From: Lineus longissimus
Taxonomy: Eukaryota > Nemertea > Pilidiophora > Heteronemertea > Lineidae
Direction of reading: 5' to 3'
Length of the DNA: 64,000 nucleotides
NCBI RefSeq assembly: GCF_910592395.1
Contig: NC_088312.1
Location: 10,478,001 to 10,542,000, forward strand
Shown here in pieces: positions 1 through 12,085 of the stretch. Under the pieces are notes generated by a model. That model worked only from the letters and a program-made list of their open reading frames with translations, was not told the DNA's origin and searched no databases. Position 1 is the first letter of the stretch. Each line of letters starts with the position of its first letter. The translations under genes and the position numbers were made by a program.

Positions 1-3000
1 TGAGAATGAGTCTGGTATCATGAGCGCTGTTAAAGAAAAGGATGAGGAGATACAGAGGTTGAATGCTGATCTGAGAGAGTCTGAGAAACGCACCACACAT
101 TGTAACAAAGAGATTGAGGACCTTCAACAGCTTCTTGCAAAGATCAAGGATTCTGAATCTGCCCTGAGAACAGTGGTTGAGGAGAAGGACACGAAGATAG
201 CAGTCCTTACTGAAAACATGGAAGAGCTCTCAGACCAGTTGAACAGCTATGCTTCTGAGCTTGATAAGTCTCAGTCCGAACTGTCTGATGTTTTTAATCG
301 TGAGAAAGAAACTGAGGAGCAGTTGAAGCTGAAGGAGTCTGAGGTTGTCTCGCAGACGGATAAGATCCAGGAGTTGAGTCGCCAGTTCCAAGTCCATGCT
401 GAAGAGTTTGCTAAGTTACAAGAGGTTGTCAAGTCATATCGGGAAAGGGAGGACCAGTTGATGAAATCTTTGGCGGTGAAAGAAGAAAAGTTGGCGACTC
501 TTTTAGCAGAGACGGAAGATAAAGACGCCATTGTTACAAAGTTAAAAAGCAGCGTTGAAGATCTTGGTGGACTGGTACAAGAGAAATCCAAGAGGGTTTC
601 TGGCCTGGAAGAAGAACTAGAGGAGTTGAAGTCCAGAGGTGAAGTGTTTGGAAAAGAAGCTAAAGAGAGAGAAAATAAGCTATCTGAGTTGGAAGGATTG
701 GTTTCCCAGCTAAAAGATGACCTAGAATCTCATATGGCCAAGTTGTCAACAATGGAAAAAGAAAAAGCTGCATTGGAGTCTGAGCTGGAATTGTTGCAGG
801 TGTCTCGTCGTGACTTGGAGTCTAGTTTGAAGAGTACTCAAGCTGAGTTAGGACTGCAGACAAGTAACCTTGATGACTTGAAGAGCCAGTTGGAGGATGC
901 CAAGCTTGGTTTGAAGGCGCGAGATGCTAGGTTGGAAGAACTTAACGCATTATCTGATAATCTCCGTACTCAACTTGAGGTGGCGGCTACGGAGTCCCAT
1001 AGGGTACATTCTGCTCTACAGGCCAAGGAGGAGGAGAGGTTGCAGAAGTCACATGAGAAGGAGTCGTACATGTCTGAGATGATGAATGCTTTGAAAACAA
1101 AAGATGAGGAGCTGGCGAGGGTTTCAGCCGAAAGTCAGGGGCACCAGGGTCAACTTGAACTTGCCAGTGCTAATGTAGAGTACTACAAACAGCAGTTGAG
1201 TGAGGCTCAAGAATCTGGCGTTGCTCGGGAGGAAAGTATAAAGGCGCTGAAAAACCAACTTGAAGAATTGAATGGTCTGTCGGAGAATTTGCGAACTCAA
1301 CTCGAGATGTCTGCTGCAGAGACTCAAAGACTGTACACGGCATTACAGATGAAGGAAGAAGAGACTGCCCAGACGACACAGGAGAAAGAATCTTATGTGT
1401 CGGAGATGATGCATGCATTACATGTAAAGGATGAGCGACTTGCCAAGCTTCTAGCTGATAACAAACAGCACCAGGGCCAGCTTGAGTTAGCCAATGCTAA
1501 TGTTGAGTACTACAAGCAACAGTTGAATGTTGCAGAGGAGTCTGGTGTGGCTAGAGAGGAGAATATCGTGGCGTTGAAAAATGCGATTGAACTTTTGGAC
1601 TCTCAGGTTAGAAACACTGGTCAGGCCCTTGAAGATAGCAAGGGTCAGCTAGCTAAGGCTGAGGAGAGGGAGCAGGGCTCGAATGAGGAGCAAGCGCTCA
1701 GAATGGCCGAGTTGGAAAGGTTGCAAAAACAGCTTGCCGAGGTAAATGCCAGTGCTGTGCAGTCTGGGAAAGATGCAGAAGAAGCGCAACACAGAATATC
1801 AGAGTTGGAATCAAAGTTAGAATCCCAACAAGCGACTTTGAGTGACTCTGAATCCAGTTTGAATGAAGCTCAGGCAGATTTAGCTACGCAGTCACGCACA
1901 ATTGATGACCTTGAAGACCGGAATGAGGCTTATGAGAAAAGCTCAAGAGAATGCGATGCCCGGCTAGAAGAGCTGAATACCCTGTCAGAGAATCTTCGTA
2001 ACCAACTTGAAATGACTGGCGCAGAAACTCAGAGATTGTACGCAGCCCTGCAGATGAACGAGGAGGAAAGTTCCCAGACGACCCACGAAAAGGAGTCGTA
2101 TGTTTCCGAGATGATGCATGCTTTGCGCATGAAGGATGAAGAACTTGCCAAGGCTCTTGCAGACAACACGCAGCTACAAGGACAGTTTGAATTAGCAAGT
2201 GCCAATGCTGATTATTACAAGCAGCAGTTTAGTGTTGCCGAAGAATCGGGTGTCGCTCGGGAAGAGAATATTGTGGTGCTGAAGAATAATATCGATCTGT
2301 TGAATAAACAGATGCAGAACTTATCTCGGAGTTTGAAAGATGCGAAAGAAGAGTTGGCTGAGGCGTCGGATCGTGAAACTGGCCTAGTTGAAGAGATGGA
2401 AGAGAAGGATGAAGAATTGAAGAAGTTAAACAGCAGTTTTGCACGAATGTCAGAAGAGGCGTATGTAAATGCAGCCATCATGGACAAGTTGCAGACAGAG
2501 CTACAGTTGTCCGGACAGAGTAATGAGGATATCGTGACTGCAGTAAAGCAGAAGGATGAGATGATTCAGATGCTGCAAGAAGATTTGTTGGAGAAGATGA
2601 ATGTGTTGAGCAGGCTGGAGCAGACGTTAGAAGAAAAGGAGATCAAGCTGGCTTCCTTGGTTGAAAATTTGGAAATGATCGGAGGGGAATTACAAAGCAA
2701 GCGAGAGGCTGTTGAGCAGTTGCAAGAACAACTGGAGGCAATGAAAGCTCAAGCTGGTAATTCTACGGAGAAAGATCGGAAGTTTGCCCTCCTGACGCAG
2801 AAGGCAAAGGCATTCAAACTTCAGGCAACAAACCTTGGAGAGAAAGTCAAGGAGTTAACTGCGCAGTTGGAGAGTGTCAGTAAAGAGCGAGACGATTTGC
2901 TGCAGTTGGTATCCAGCCGGGATGACCAGTTGGAACAGTATGCGGTGTCCAACCAGGAGCTCCAAAGCCAGGCACAGCAATATGGGGTACAAATCCAGCG

Positions 3001-6000
3001 ACTTGTAGAACAGCTCCAGCAGTATATGAACGATTTGGAAAAGATTCGAGAGGTGGTTGGAGATGATCACCCCAGTCCAGATAATGGCGAGGTGCATACG
3101 CTAGTTCATGACAAACTTTCACATTTGACTGCTGCAATTGAAGAAAAGAACAGTCATATTCAAGACCTAGGTAACAAACTTCATGATGCTCAAACTGATT
3201 CGGAAAGGCTGCGGCAGAGCGTGGGGTCCAAGTTATCCGATGATGTGGATTCTGAAGCCATGACTGAGAAGGACAAGAAGATAGCAGAGCTGCACGCTGT
3301 GATAAATGAAATGGATGCTCACGTCAAGTCTTACACTTCGGCATTAGAGGCAAAACAAGCTGAGCTGATGGCTTGTGAGAAGGCATTGGAAGAAATCCGC
3401 ATTCAGAGCAGTGACAAGGACAGTCAGATTTCAATGCTGAAAGATAACCTACAAGCCATGTCAAAACAGGTCAAAGACAACTCGAATGAGATCTACGCCT
3501 TACAAGCTCGGCTTCAGCAGTCTAACACAAACTTGGAAGGAATTATGAGTACATTCCAGATCCGAGGCGGCAACATTGCGGAACTTATGGACAGTGCCCA
3601 ACAGCTGAATGCGCAGGTCATGGAAACAACAAAAGAGAAGGAAAAATTAGAAACTAACATGGACAAGGCGAAAAAAATCATTGAGGTACTTAAACGCAAA
3701 TGTCTGGAGAAGGAACGCAAAGTGAAAGAACTCACTGCCAGTCTGGAACATTCCAGTTCAGAATTGATAGACCTCAAAAAAGCCCAACCTGTCTCGGAAG
3801 TTTGTATTGTTCCCGAGAGTGTCCAAGTTTCCGAAAGTGCTATCATTCCAGAGACTATCCGGGTGTCTAAAAGTGCACCAAATGTGGAGTTAAATCAAAG
3901 TTTCGATGAGATGACGTCCAAGTTTTCCGAGATGGAGATCAAGTTGAAAACTGCAGAGGAGACGATAGAGACTGTAAAACGGGAGAAGGAGACAAAAGTT
4001 TCATTCCTTGCTGAGAATATGCAGGAAATGGAGGGACAGTTGCAGCTCTCCATGGACGAGACCCAACAGCTGCAGGCTCAGTTAAAGGAAACCGAGGACC
4101 AGCTCCAGGAACTTCAGAAGCAGTCAGCAAAGGCAAACAGCAAAGTTTTAGAACTTGAAAATGACTTGGAGAAGCGTGAGGTTGAGAAAACGAAGTATGT
4201 GTCCTTGTTAAAGAAGATGAAGCTGAAGATACATGATCTAGAGTCTGTGACAGACAGATCTGATGTGGAGAAAAGGTTGGAGCAGACGACAGCTGAGAAG
4301 GAGCAGCTGCAGCAGACGTTAGCCAGTCTCAGTGCTGAGAAAGAACAGCTACAGCAGTCATTAGCCAGTCTCGCCACTGAAAAAGAGCAGATGATTGCTG
4401 AATTCCAAGAAATAACTGAACAATTGAGGACTAAGGATAAAACTTTATCTGATTCAAGTCTTCAGGTTGAGGCACTGAAAGAGCAGGTAGAGATGCTGAA
4501 AGAGCAGCTTGTTCAGACGTTGGAGAGTGTGACTGAAACTGTTGCTGTGAAGCAGGCTACAGAAAGAGCTGAGTCAGAAATGAAAGAAATTCGGGCCCTA
4601 CTTTCTGAGCAAGAAGACACAATCAGAGGCCTTCATGGTGAGATCCGTCGTTTATCTGTCATTGATACGCCTGAGGGAGAAATGTCTGTTGATGCCCTAA
4701 AACAGAATTTGAGTGAGAGAGAAGCGGACTTGGAGGCAATGGCTGCTGAGTTGATGCGACTGAAGCAGAAGACAACGGAAGCTGTCCAAACTGCTGGTGA
4801 AGCAACTTCTGGCCAAGATTTACAAGAAATGAAAACAGAGTTGGATGAAAAGCAGAAAATGATTGACTCCTTGGAAAATGATATTGGGAAGAAGGAGATA
4901 ACTGAGATGAAGTACGTCGCATTGATAAAGAAGCTCAAACAACAAGTGATGGCTGAGAAGAAAAAGTCTGTCGCTGTGCCACAGTCTGAAGGAGCTGGTG
5001 ATGAGGTTGTCACGTTGACTGAGAAAGTTGCAGAAATGACAAAGCAGTGTGAAACTGCCCACGCTGAGCTGAAAGAATCCAAGGATTTAGTGCAGTCTCT
5101 TCACATGCAGTTGGATGTTTCTGATGCAGAGAAGGAAAAAATGGAAGCAGACGTTAGAAATGCTCAAGAGCAGACGTCACGCCTTGGAAATGTAAACAAA
5201 GATTTTGACAGTCTGAAAGAGGAATTTGGTGCCTTACAACAGGAGCTCCAAGAAAGGATTCGAATTGCGACGGACCGTGATCTTGAGTTAACCTCTGCCA
5301 ATGAACAGGTCCAGCTTTTGAAAGAACAGTTGGTCGGAGTAATCGGGAATCAAAAAGATGTTGAAAGTTTAGGAACTGAGAAGGATATCATCATAGAACA
5401 GCTCAAGAAGGATCTTCTTATGTATCAGGAACAAGTCGAGTTTTCCGAAGCCGACACAGCAAAGTTAAGAGAGCGGATACAGGAATTACAGTCGCAGTTA
5501 GATGCCAAAAGTGAGAAAGATGATGAAGTGCAAGAAGTGATACATTCCATGTCAGAAAAGTTGTTGCTTTTCGAAGAGGAGTCTGAGGTGTTAAGGAAGC
5601 AGAATGAGCAGCTTGAGAAGTCGCTACAGACGAAGGAGATTCAAGTCGGCGAGCTCCAGTCCTTGGTTGAGAAAGCAGAGGAGCAGGAGAGCAAACTCAG
5701 ACACGTTGAAGACCAGTGTGAGCTGTTGAAGAAGGTGGTCGCCGAAAAAGAAGAGTATGTCCAAGAACTCAATCAAGAACTGAAGAAAAAAGAGGAGTTC
5801 CTCCAAGATTTGAATCAACAGTTGCAGAAGTATTCTGAGCATGCTGAAAGTTTGCAAGAGCAGGTCGATCAGTATGAAATACAGTTAGACGAACGGGATC
5901 AAATTGTACAGAATCAGGCTGGTAATTTGGAGGCACGTGAAATCGAGGTACGAGACTTGAAAGAGAAGTACGAGACTGAACTCACGGAGAAAGAACAGTT

Positions 6001-8941
6001 GAGGGAAGAAGTCTTGGCCAAGAGTGCAACAGCTGAAGATCTGAGGGAAGAATTGGAAGTCGCCCGGGTGACAATTGAAGAAAAGGACTCGGCTGTTGTG
6101 CAAATTACCAAGAGATTTGAGCAGGCTGAGTTGGAGTGCGGAGAATTGAGGAAGAAACTTGCCAAGGTGACAGAGTTTTCATTCAGTGAGCTGGAAAACT
6201 CCAACGTCTCCAAGATTTCAGAAGTCAGCGAAGGAGAGTCTCTAATTGTGCCTGAATCTGAGGTGTCCTATGAATCTTCTGCAGACTCGTCAATAGATGT
6301 CACTGAAGGGGATATGTCTGATGTGTTGGAGTCGTCAGGATCCACTGTTGCAGATACCTCCGTGAGGAGTACCACGGAGACACAGCTTGGTGCTATACAG
6401 GAAAGGGTTCAGCAGCTTGAAGAGGAGAAGTCTGATCTTGAAGAAGATCTAGAAAAAGTAACACAGCATTTGGATAATCTGAGTTTTGAACATGAGAAAT
6501 GTGTCACAGAACTTTCAGAGAGTCAACAGCATGTGCAGCAGTTAGAAAGTCGGCTTAGTGTTACCCAGGGTAGTGATAATGAGGAAGTGTTAGAGACGAG
6601 CTCCCTTTCTGTACAGGTTTCAGCACTTGCCTCAGAGAAGGAGCACATTTCTTTAGAGTTGTCAAGGACGCAGGCTACCTTGGAACAGGCCAAGGTTGAG
6701 AGGCATCATATTCAAGGGGCATATCAGAAACTCCGCTCAGATTTCGACAAAGTGCTCAAGGACAACAAAGAAATGCATTCCAAAATCAAACGCTACAAAC
6801 TCGGCCCCAGCAAGTTGAAGAAAGTGGAGGAGGCTGTGGTGGAGCCAGTGATTGAGAAAGAGCACGCCATGAGGCAGCAGGTCGCCTTGCCATCCAGTCC
6901 CTCTAGTCAAGGTCAAACGGGTTATGGTCCTACGTCTAGTCAGTCCTCTAGTCCAGAAAAAGCCCACCATGATCGCAGTAGCTTGGAGGAGGTCCGAGTA
7001 TTACAGTCCCAGAATTTGAAACTGCTTGATGACAATGAGAAATTCCGCAGCAAGGCTGAGATGTTGGAAATCAAATCTGAAAAGATGCTAGCAAAGTTGA
7101 AACAGTTCAAGGATAAGAATGACAGATACCAAGTTCAGGTGCATGAGTTGACAGAAAAATTGAATGCCGCAGAAGAGAGGTCAAGGGACGGGGACGAATT
7201 GTTAAAGACTATTGAGGATCTACGGAACCGATTGGAAGGCAGTTTGGCACAAACATCATTAAACTCGCCTGATTTTGAAATGATGAAACAAGAACTTGAG
7301 ACACTGAGGGCAGAGCATAGAGATGACGATTCTGATATAAAAGCAGAGAATCTTGAATTGGAGACGAAAGTGAAGAAGTTATTGGGTGATTTGATGTCGC
7401 AAGAGGCAAAGAAGCAAGCTTTGGAAGAGCAGTATGAAATGTTAGAATCTGATAACCGGCAGTTCCAGGAGATTGTGGATACGTTCACGACTCAGCTCAA
7501 GGAGCAGAATCGGATAATTTCTAACTTGAAGGATGAGAATGTGAGAAAAACTGAGGAGGTTGATGAGATAGAGTGCAAGTTGGAGGAAGAGAAAGACTGC
7601 ATGTTCAATGAGGTTGAGATGGTCCGAAATGAGCTTTCGAAGTTGCAAAAGGAGAATATGGCCCTGAAACAGACAAAGGACGAATCTGATGGTGAGAAAC
7701 AAGATTTGTTGAATGAAAAACAAGAATTGGAGAAATTGAAATGGAAAGTGAGCGAGTTTGATGCGATGGAAGAAGAAATGGATGAAATGAAAAAGGATGA
7801 GCAGATGATGCAGCAGAAGGTAAAGGATTTGGATAAACAGCTTGAGCAGACGACGAAAGAGGCGTCTGCTTTGAAGGAAGAAAATGACGGCTTGAACTGG
7901 AAAGTGCAGGAATTAGCTGAATACGAAGAAGAATTAGAGGAGACTAAGTCAGATCTGTTCAAGGCACAGACCGAGAACAGTTCACTGAAGAAACAGTTGA
8001 GTCATTTGCAGATTCGGTTCGAGCAGTTGGTCGATGTTGATAAGGAGTATGAGACATTGGATGGGCAGTACAATGCTGCAGTGAAGGAGAATGGTGCTAT
8101 GGTAAAACAGATTGAGAATCTCCACCAACATTTGATGGCGGTCCGGCAGGTGCAGAACGACCACGAGGTGCTACAGGAGAAGTTTGGGCAACAGGAGGCA
8201 GAGTTGGAACAGGCAAAGACCCAGCTCCAGGATGTCCAGACCCAGCTCCAGGATGCCAAAACCAAAGTACAGGATTATGGCAAAAAGGCTGAACATTTCG
8301 AGACTGTCAACCAAGAATTGAAATCGGTGAAAGACGAGTTTAACACATTGGTCGTGGAGAAGCAAGCCATGGGCGAAAGAATGCAAGAATTGAGAGAGAC
8401 ACTTGAAGATTACCGTTTGAAGGCAGAGCAGCAGGGCGGATTACTGATCGAGAAAGAAAGTATCCAACAGCAGATGTCAAGCCTGGAGACGGATTACAGT
8501 GCCATGAAAACTGAAAACAAGTCGATGACTGAACAGCTCCAGGATAAGATGAGTACGATTCTGGAACTGAAGCGAGATAATGAGATTTTTAAGGAACAGC
8601 ATGAACACGCCGTGCAGGAAAAGGAAACGATTTTGACGCAGTTGGAACTTCTGAATACGCAGTTTGAAGACTTGTTAAACCACCAGAAGAATTCCAATGT
8701 CGAGATCCAGAAATTAAAAGGCGAATACAACAAGTTAAAAGCCGAGAATCAGCATTTGTCGTCGCAGGTTCAGATGAGTGATGCGACCGGGGACAGCAAG
8801 GCCTATGAGAAGGAGTTGGAGAAACTTCGATTGGAAGCGCGCCAAGCCCTTGAGGCGAAGATTCGACTGGAGAATGAGTTGTATGAGGCTGTACAGAACG
8901 TCCACCAGCATGATATACGGAATCAGCAGTTAGCCATGCAG
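1..8941 (+). CDS. GOLGB1: Giantin-like giant exon (coiled-coil rod)
   Basis: The frame is open from base 2, so the exon or an upstream one begins outside the window. The Met at base 20 is internal, not a start. The coding part ends at CAG (8939-8941) before GTGAGA. Reading continues 22 codons into the intron before a stop, which is not real coding. The 2980 codons encode nearly continuous coiled coil with no Cys-rich or globular domain. Small breaks rich in Ser/Pro occur near bases 3780-3880, 6180-6370 and 6880-6960. A repeat of about 109 residues starts at bases 932, 1259 and 1964 (numbering from the Met at base 20: residues 305, 414 and 649). Confidence 0.85.
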
Positions 8942-11809
8942 GTGAGAAAAATGACCTTTTCTACTTTCATTGAAATTGAACCATTACTCCCTAATGTCGG
9001 CAAATCTTGAAGTACACTTTAGCATAGCACCTCATGTTACTTGCTTCTTGCTGCCTTTGAGTAAATAGACTCCAGTTTTGCTGAGTTTGACTGATGCCAG
9101 CAGGACTGATTCCCTGGTGAGTTTATGGCACAGTGCACAAGTTATCAGAGACACTGTAGCAAATAGTGCTTGGTCTATCTTCAAGATAGGATACTATTCA
9201 TCAATGATATCTCAACCCGCCAAAGAATATTTCTGAGAAGATATGAATCTGATATGATTATGAATGCTGACAACTTGGAAACTATTCGAAGTCCTTCCTT
9301 GCTATTGTCAGCCAGCTTTGAACAAAAAACGAAATCATACTTCATTGCAATTATTCGAATCTTTTGCTATTCCCAGGTCACTCAGATAGCTGAAGAACGC
9401 AACAATATCGTGATGAGGCTGAACAATACAATGAGGAACGTCCGAAAACAAGACCAGCTGATATTGGCCCAACAGACGGAGAATGAAGTTCTCAAACTTG
9501 CCAGAGACCAAATGGAAACTGTGGTATGTATTTGCAAATATTCAACTGATATACAGTAGAACCTCTCTTAACGGACACTTCTCTATTAAGGACACTCCGT
9601 CTATTAAGGATACTAGTTTTTGTCCCAAATTGGTTGTTTCCATTCTATTTGATCTCTCAAATCAGGACACCTCTCTATTAAGGACAGCACTTGTCAGTCC
9701 CAAGGGTGTCCTTAATAGAGAGGTTCTACTGTATAGGCTTTTGTTTTGTTCAATGTGTGCAAAATTCAGTGTAATATACTTCTTGTCAGTTCCTTTGAGA
9801 TTGAAATTATGTTATCGTGTCGAAAGTCCTGGGAAATTCTTCATTTCAAAGTCAATTCCAACCGAAGGATGATGGCTCTTTTGAGGAAATGTCATAAAAA
9901 TGTATCATCTTTGAGGAAGTAGAATCAGTCATGTGACTTGGAAGCACTGATGAAAAGCTATCCAATGAGCAGTCATATCGGTAGGTTGTGACAACATTGA
10001 ACTTCTAGGAGAACATTTCTTCTGGTAATATCCTAAATTGGTACATGTACGTGCTGACTGAGATACCCCTTCCACTTTCAGATTGAGAAAATTGACCCCA
10101 AGGTTCTAGTGAAACTGGACTCCCAGCCTCCCAAGGAAGTGGGCAGCCGAGAGGATAAAGAAGCTGATATCAGTGATGAGGATGAACTTCAGAAACTAAC
10201 TAAAAAGTAAGTCTGTGAAACAAACCAACTTTTCAAATTCAGCGTTTTCTCTAAGGCGGTTGTTGTTGTGGTAAGCTGATACAGGACTATCTCATTGACT
10301 GCATCCCAAGCTGAGCTAATTACAGTTATGGTCTCAATCTTGTGTTAGCATCTTTTGGTGATACTTTCTTTTGAATTCTAGGTTAGAGTTGATGTCCCTG
10401 TCCCAGCAGGAGTTGCTCGACAGCCATGGGCATCTTGAACAGAGTCTGATGACTGAAAGACGACAGAGAAATGAGCTGGAACAGGAGTTGAAATCTTTAG
10501 AATTCAAACTACAGCAAGAGGAATCTTTGAAAGAAGTAAGTGATCTTTTGGTAGACAATGGTTGTATCCTTTGATGCACTTCTTGTTTGTCCCAGTGCCC
10601 TCTCCTTAACCCTACGATGCTCTTGATGTCATAACTTGAAAATCTTGTGGTCAAGATACGACATCCTATCCCAGATCGCCAAGATATCAACCCTTACCAA
10701 GGACACGTCAAGGTGTACGAATTCTTCTGTCCTTACTACTGAGGGTGTTCTTTTTCTGTAGTGCTACTTGACTGATCTGTTCCACGTCTTTTCAGTTACA
10801 TATCACGATGGAAGACGATGATGAAAATGTCGACAATGAGAGACAGATGTTGATTGCTCATCCAGTGCTAAGTAAGTACCAGACTGTGAGAATTTCATAT
10901 TCTCGCCCATACTCAATACTTGAGGAACAATTTTGCTTTGTCAATAAAATGCATTGCGTATTTCATCTAACATAGCTTTGTGTAATGCTCGCGAGACCTG
11001 CCTAATTTCGTTATGATCTTGTTAATCAAATAACTGTTCATGTAATATGATATAATAACAGCTTTTTTAGCATCAGCCTTTTTGAATACCGTTATGTTAC
11101 ATTTCTTTTCAGCTCGCAATACAACATCAGTAACAAAGAAATGGAGACGTTGGCTATCAGAAAGAGGGTAAATACTTTATTTATCTATCAAGAGATACAA
11201 CTTTTCCTCAGATACCCCATGTTGCTCATGCAGTAAAGTTCAAAATGTGTTCATTCTAAATAAAGATTGCCCCAGTATTCATCTCCGAAAACCCTGTAAA
11301 TCTTCTGACTTCCTGACAACCATGGTTGAAAGTCTTATATGAAATCACATGGTGCACTATCTCACACATGAGATCAATGACACAGTAATGCATTACTATA
11401 TACAACAAATTGCTTTCTGCCGAGTGCCAACCCCGAATTGTTTGAATCTGTTTAAACCAGTCTTTAAGTGACATAAGCAGGTACAGTGGAACCTCCCTTA
11501 GCAGACACCTCTCTAGTAAGGACAACCTCTGTATCAAGGACACTAGTTTTAGTCCCAAATTGATTGTTTCCATTCAATTTGACCTCTCTAATCAGGACAC
11601 CTCTATTAAGGACAGTACTTGTCAGTCCTAAGGGTGTCCCGAGCAGAGAGATTCTACTGTATCACCTAACATCAGTCTTAATTTGGTCCATCTTCTCTTC
11701 CAGTGTCTCCACAAATCGTCTACTCCGCGCCCGTCCGAGTTTGAAAACTGCTGTCGCTCTATACATGGTTGCCATCCACGCTCTCGTCTTGATGTGTTTT
11801 TTCTCATGA
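1..11809 (+). CDS. GOLGB1: Giantin-like Golgi coiled-coil tether (5' truncated by window), 7 exons
   Basis: Giantin is a very long coiled-coil protein anchored by its C-terminus in Golgi membranes, where it tethers vesicles and organises cisternae. The seven exons seen are 1-8941, 9377-9523, 10082-10206, 10382-10535, 10796-10871, 11113-11167 and 11704-11809. All have GT-AG boundaries and compatible phases, and they join to an open 3200-codon partial protein. Human giantin is about 3260 aa, so little is missing. The protein is almost entirely heptad-rich E/K/Q/L coiled coil. It ends in a short basic segment (WRRWLSERG) and one hydrophobic span (AVALYMVAIHALVLMCFF) at the extreme C-terminus, as in tail-anchored golgins. 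Length, one giant exon and the anchor favour giantin over golgin-84 or CASP. Coiled coils align poorly by eye, so orthology is inferred from architecture. Confidence 0.78.
9377..9523 (+). CDS. GOLGB1: Giantin-like exon 2 of those in the window (49 codons)
   Basis: The acceptor is TTCCCAG at 9370-9376 and the donor GTATGT at 9524; phase is 0 at both ends. It encodes VTQIAEERNNIVMRL to LKLARDQMETV, continuing the coiled coil. Confidence 0.85.
9554..9731. mobile_element. Tc1/mariner/pogo-type MITE, copy 1
   Basis: A 178-bp element with imperfect inverted ends (CAGTAGAACCTCTCT at the left, the complement at the right) flanked by TA on both sides. The interior is built from repeats of the motif TCTATTAAGGACA in both orientations. 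It lies in a giantin intron. No transposase is present. Confidence 0.85.
10082..10206 (+). CDS. GOLGB1: Giantin-like exon 3
   Basis: The acceptor is CTTTCAG ending at 10081 and the donor GTAAGT follows 10206, phase 2. It encodes IEKIDPKVLVKL and an acidic linker (SDEDELQKLTK). Confidence 0.82.
10382..10535 (+). CDS. GOLGB1: Giantin-like exon 4
   Basis: The acceptor TTCTAG ends at 10381. The donor GTAAGT follows GAA at 10535. It encodes LELMSLSQQELLDSHGHLEQ to LQQEESLKE, the last coiled-coil segment. Confidence 0.82.
10796..10871 (+). CDS. GOLGB1: Giantin-like exon 5
   Basis: The acceptor TTTTCAG ends at 10795 and the donor GTAAGT follows 10871, phase 1. It encodes LHITMEDDDENVDNERQ and MLIAHPVL, an acidic pre-anchor region. 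Confidence 0.75.
11113..11167 (+). CDS. GOLGB1: Giantin-like exon 6 (basic pre-anchor)
   Basis: The acceptor is TTTTCAG ending at 11112; the donor GTAAAT follows GG at 11167, phase 2. It encodes RNTTSVTKKWRRWLSERG, a Trp/Arg-rich segment just before the membrane anchor. Confidence 0.75.
11484..11659. mobile_element. Tc1/mariner/pogo-type MITE, copy 2
   Basis: Same family as the element at 9554: CAGTGGAACCTCCCTTAG left end, TTCTACTG right end, TA on both sides. It sits in the last giantin intron, about 45 bp before the final exon. Confidence 0.85.
11704..11809 (+). CDS. GOLGB1: Giantin-like last exon with C-terminal membrane anchor
   Basis: The acceptor CTTCCAG ends at 11703, and the completed codon GG+T keeps the frame. 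It encodes VSTNRLLRARPSLK, then a hydrophobic stretch of about 18 residues, and stops at TGA 11807-11809 two residues later. This is the expected form of a tail anchor. Confidence 0.8.
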
Positions 11810-11997
11810 TACATGTTCTAATATGATGAGAAAAATAGACTTGACCATTTCTCTACGGCAGATTAGTGCTCCTGTCCAGTGCGTTATAACAGACACGACA
11901 ACGTCCTGGAATTCAAGTCTCATGACGTCATGTAGCTGTGTAGGCAAATACACATCACAGTGTATTGCGTGACGTCATTGCGCCATAGATCAGTCTA

Positions 11998-12085
11998 CAG
12001 GGTGGCCCAGAATTATTTTCCCTTGCACTATAGAATTCAATTGTGTATCCATTGGGTGAGGGGAAAATAATTTTGGGCCACCCTG
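11998..12085. mobile_element. Mariner-like hairpin MITE (88 bp)
   Basis: Ends are CAGGGTGGCCCAGAATTA and its near-complement (TAATTTTGGGCCACCCTG), with TA duplicated on each side. The arms are about 27 bp around a short loop. The end sequence resembles mariner termini; there is no internal coding. Confidence 0.75.

Noticed and set aside
271-8733. Many antisense and shifted open frames across the giantin exon
   Set aside because: They are complements of coiled-coil codons (Ser/Phe/Leu-rich) and have no splice logic or known domain.
9483-9872. 129-codon frame after a giantin exon
   Set aside because: It runs through a MITE (9554-9731) and repeats the translated MITE seen in several other frames.
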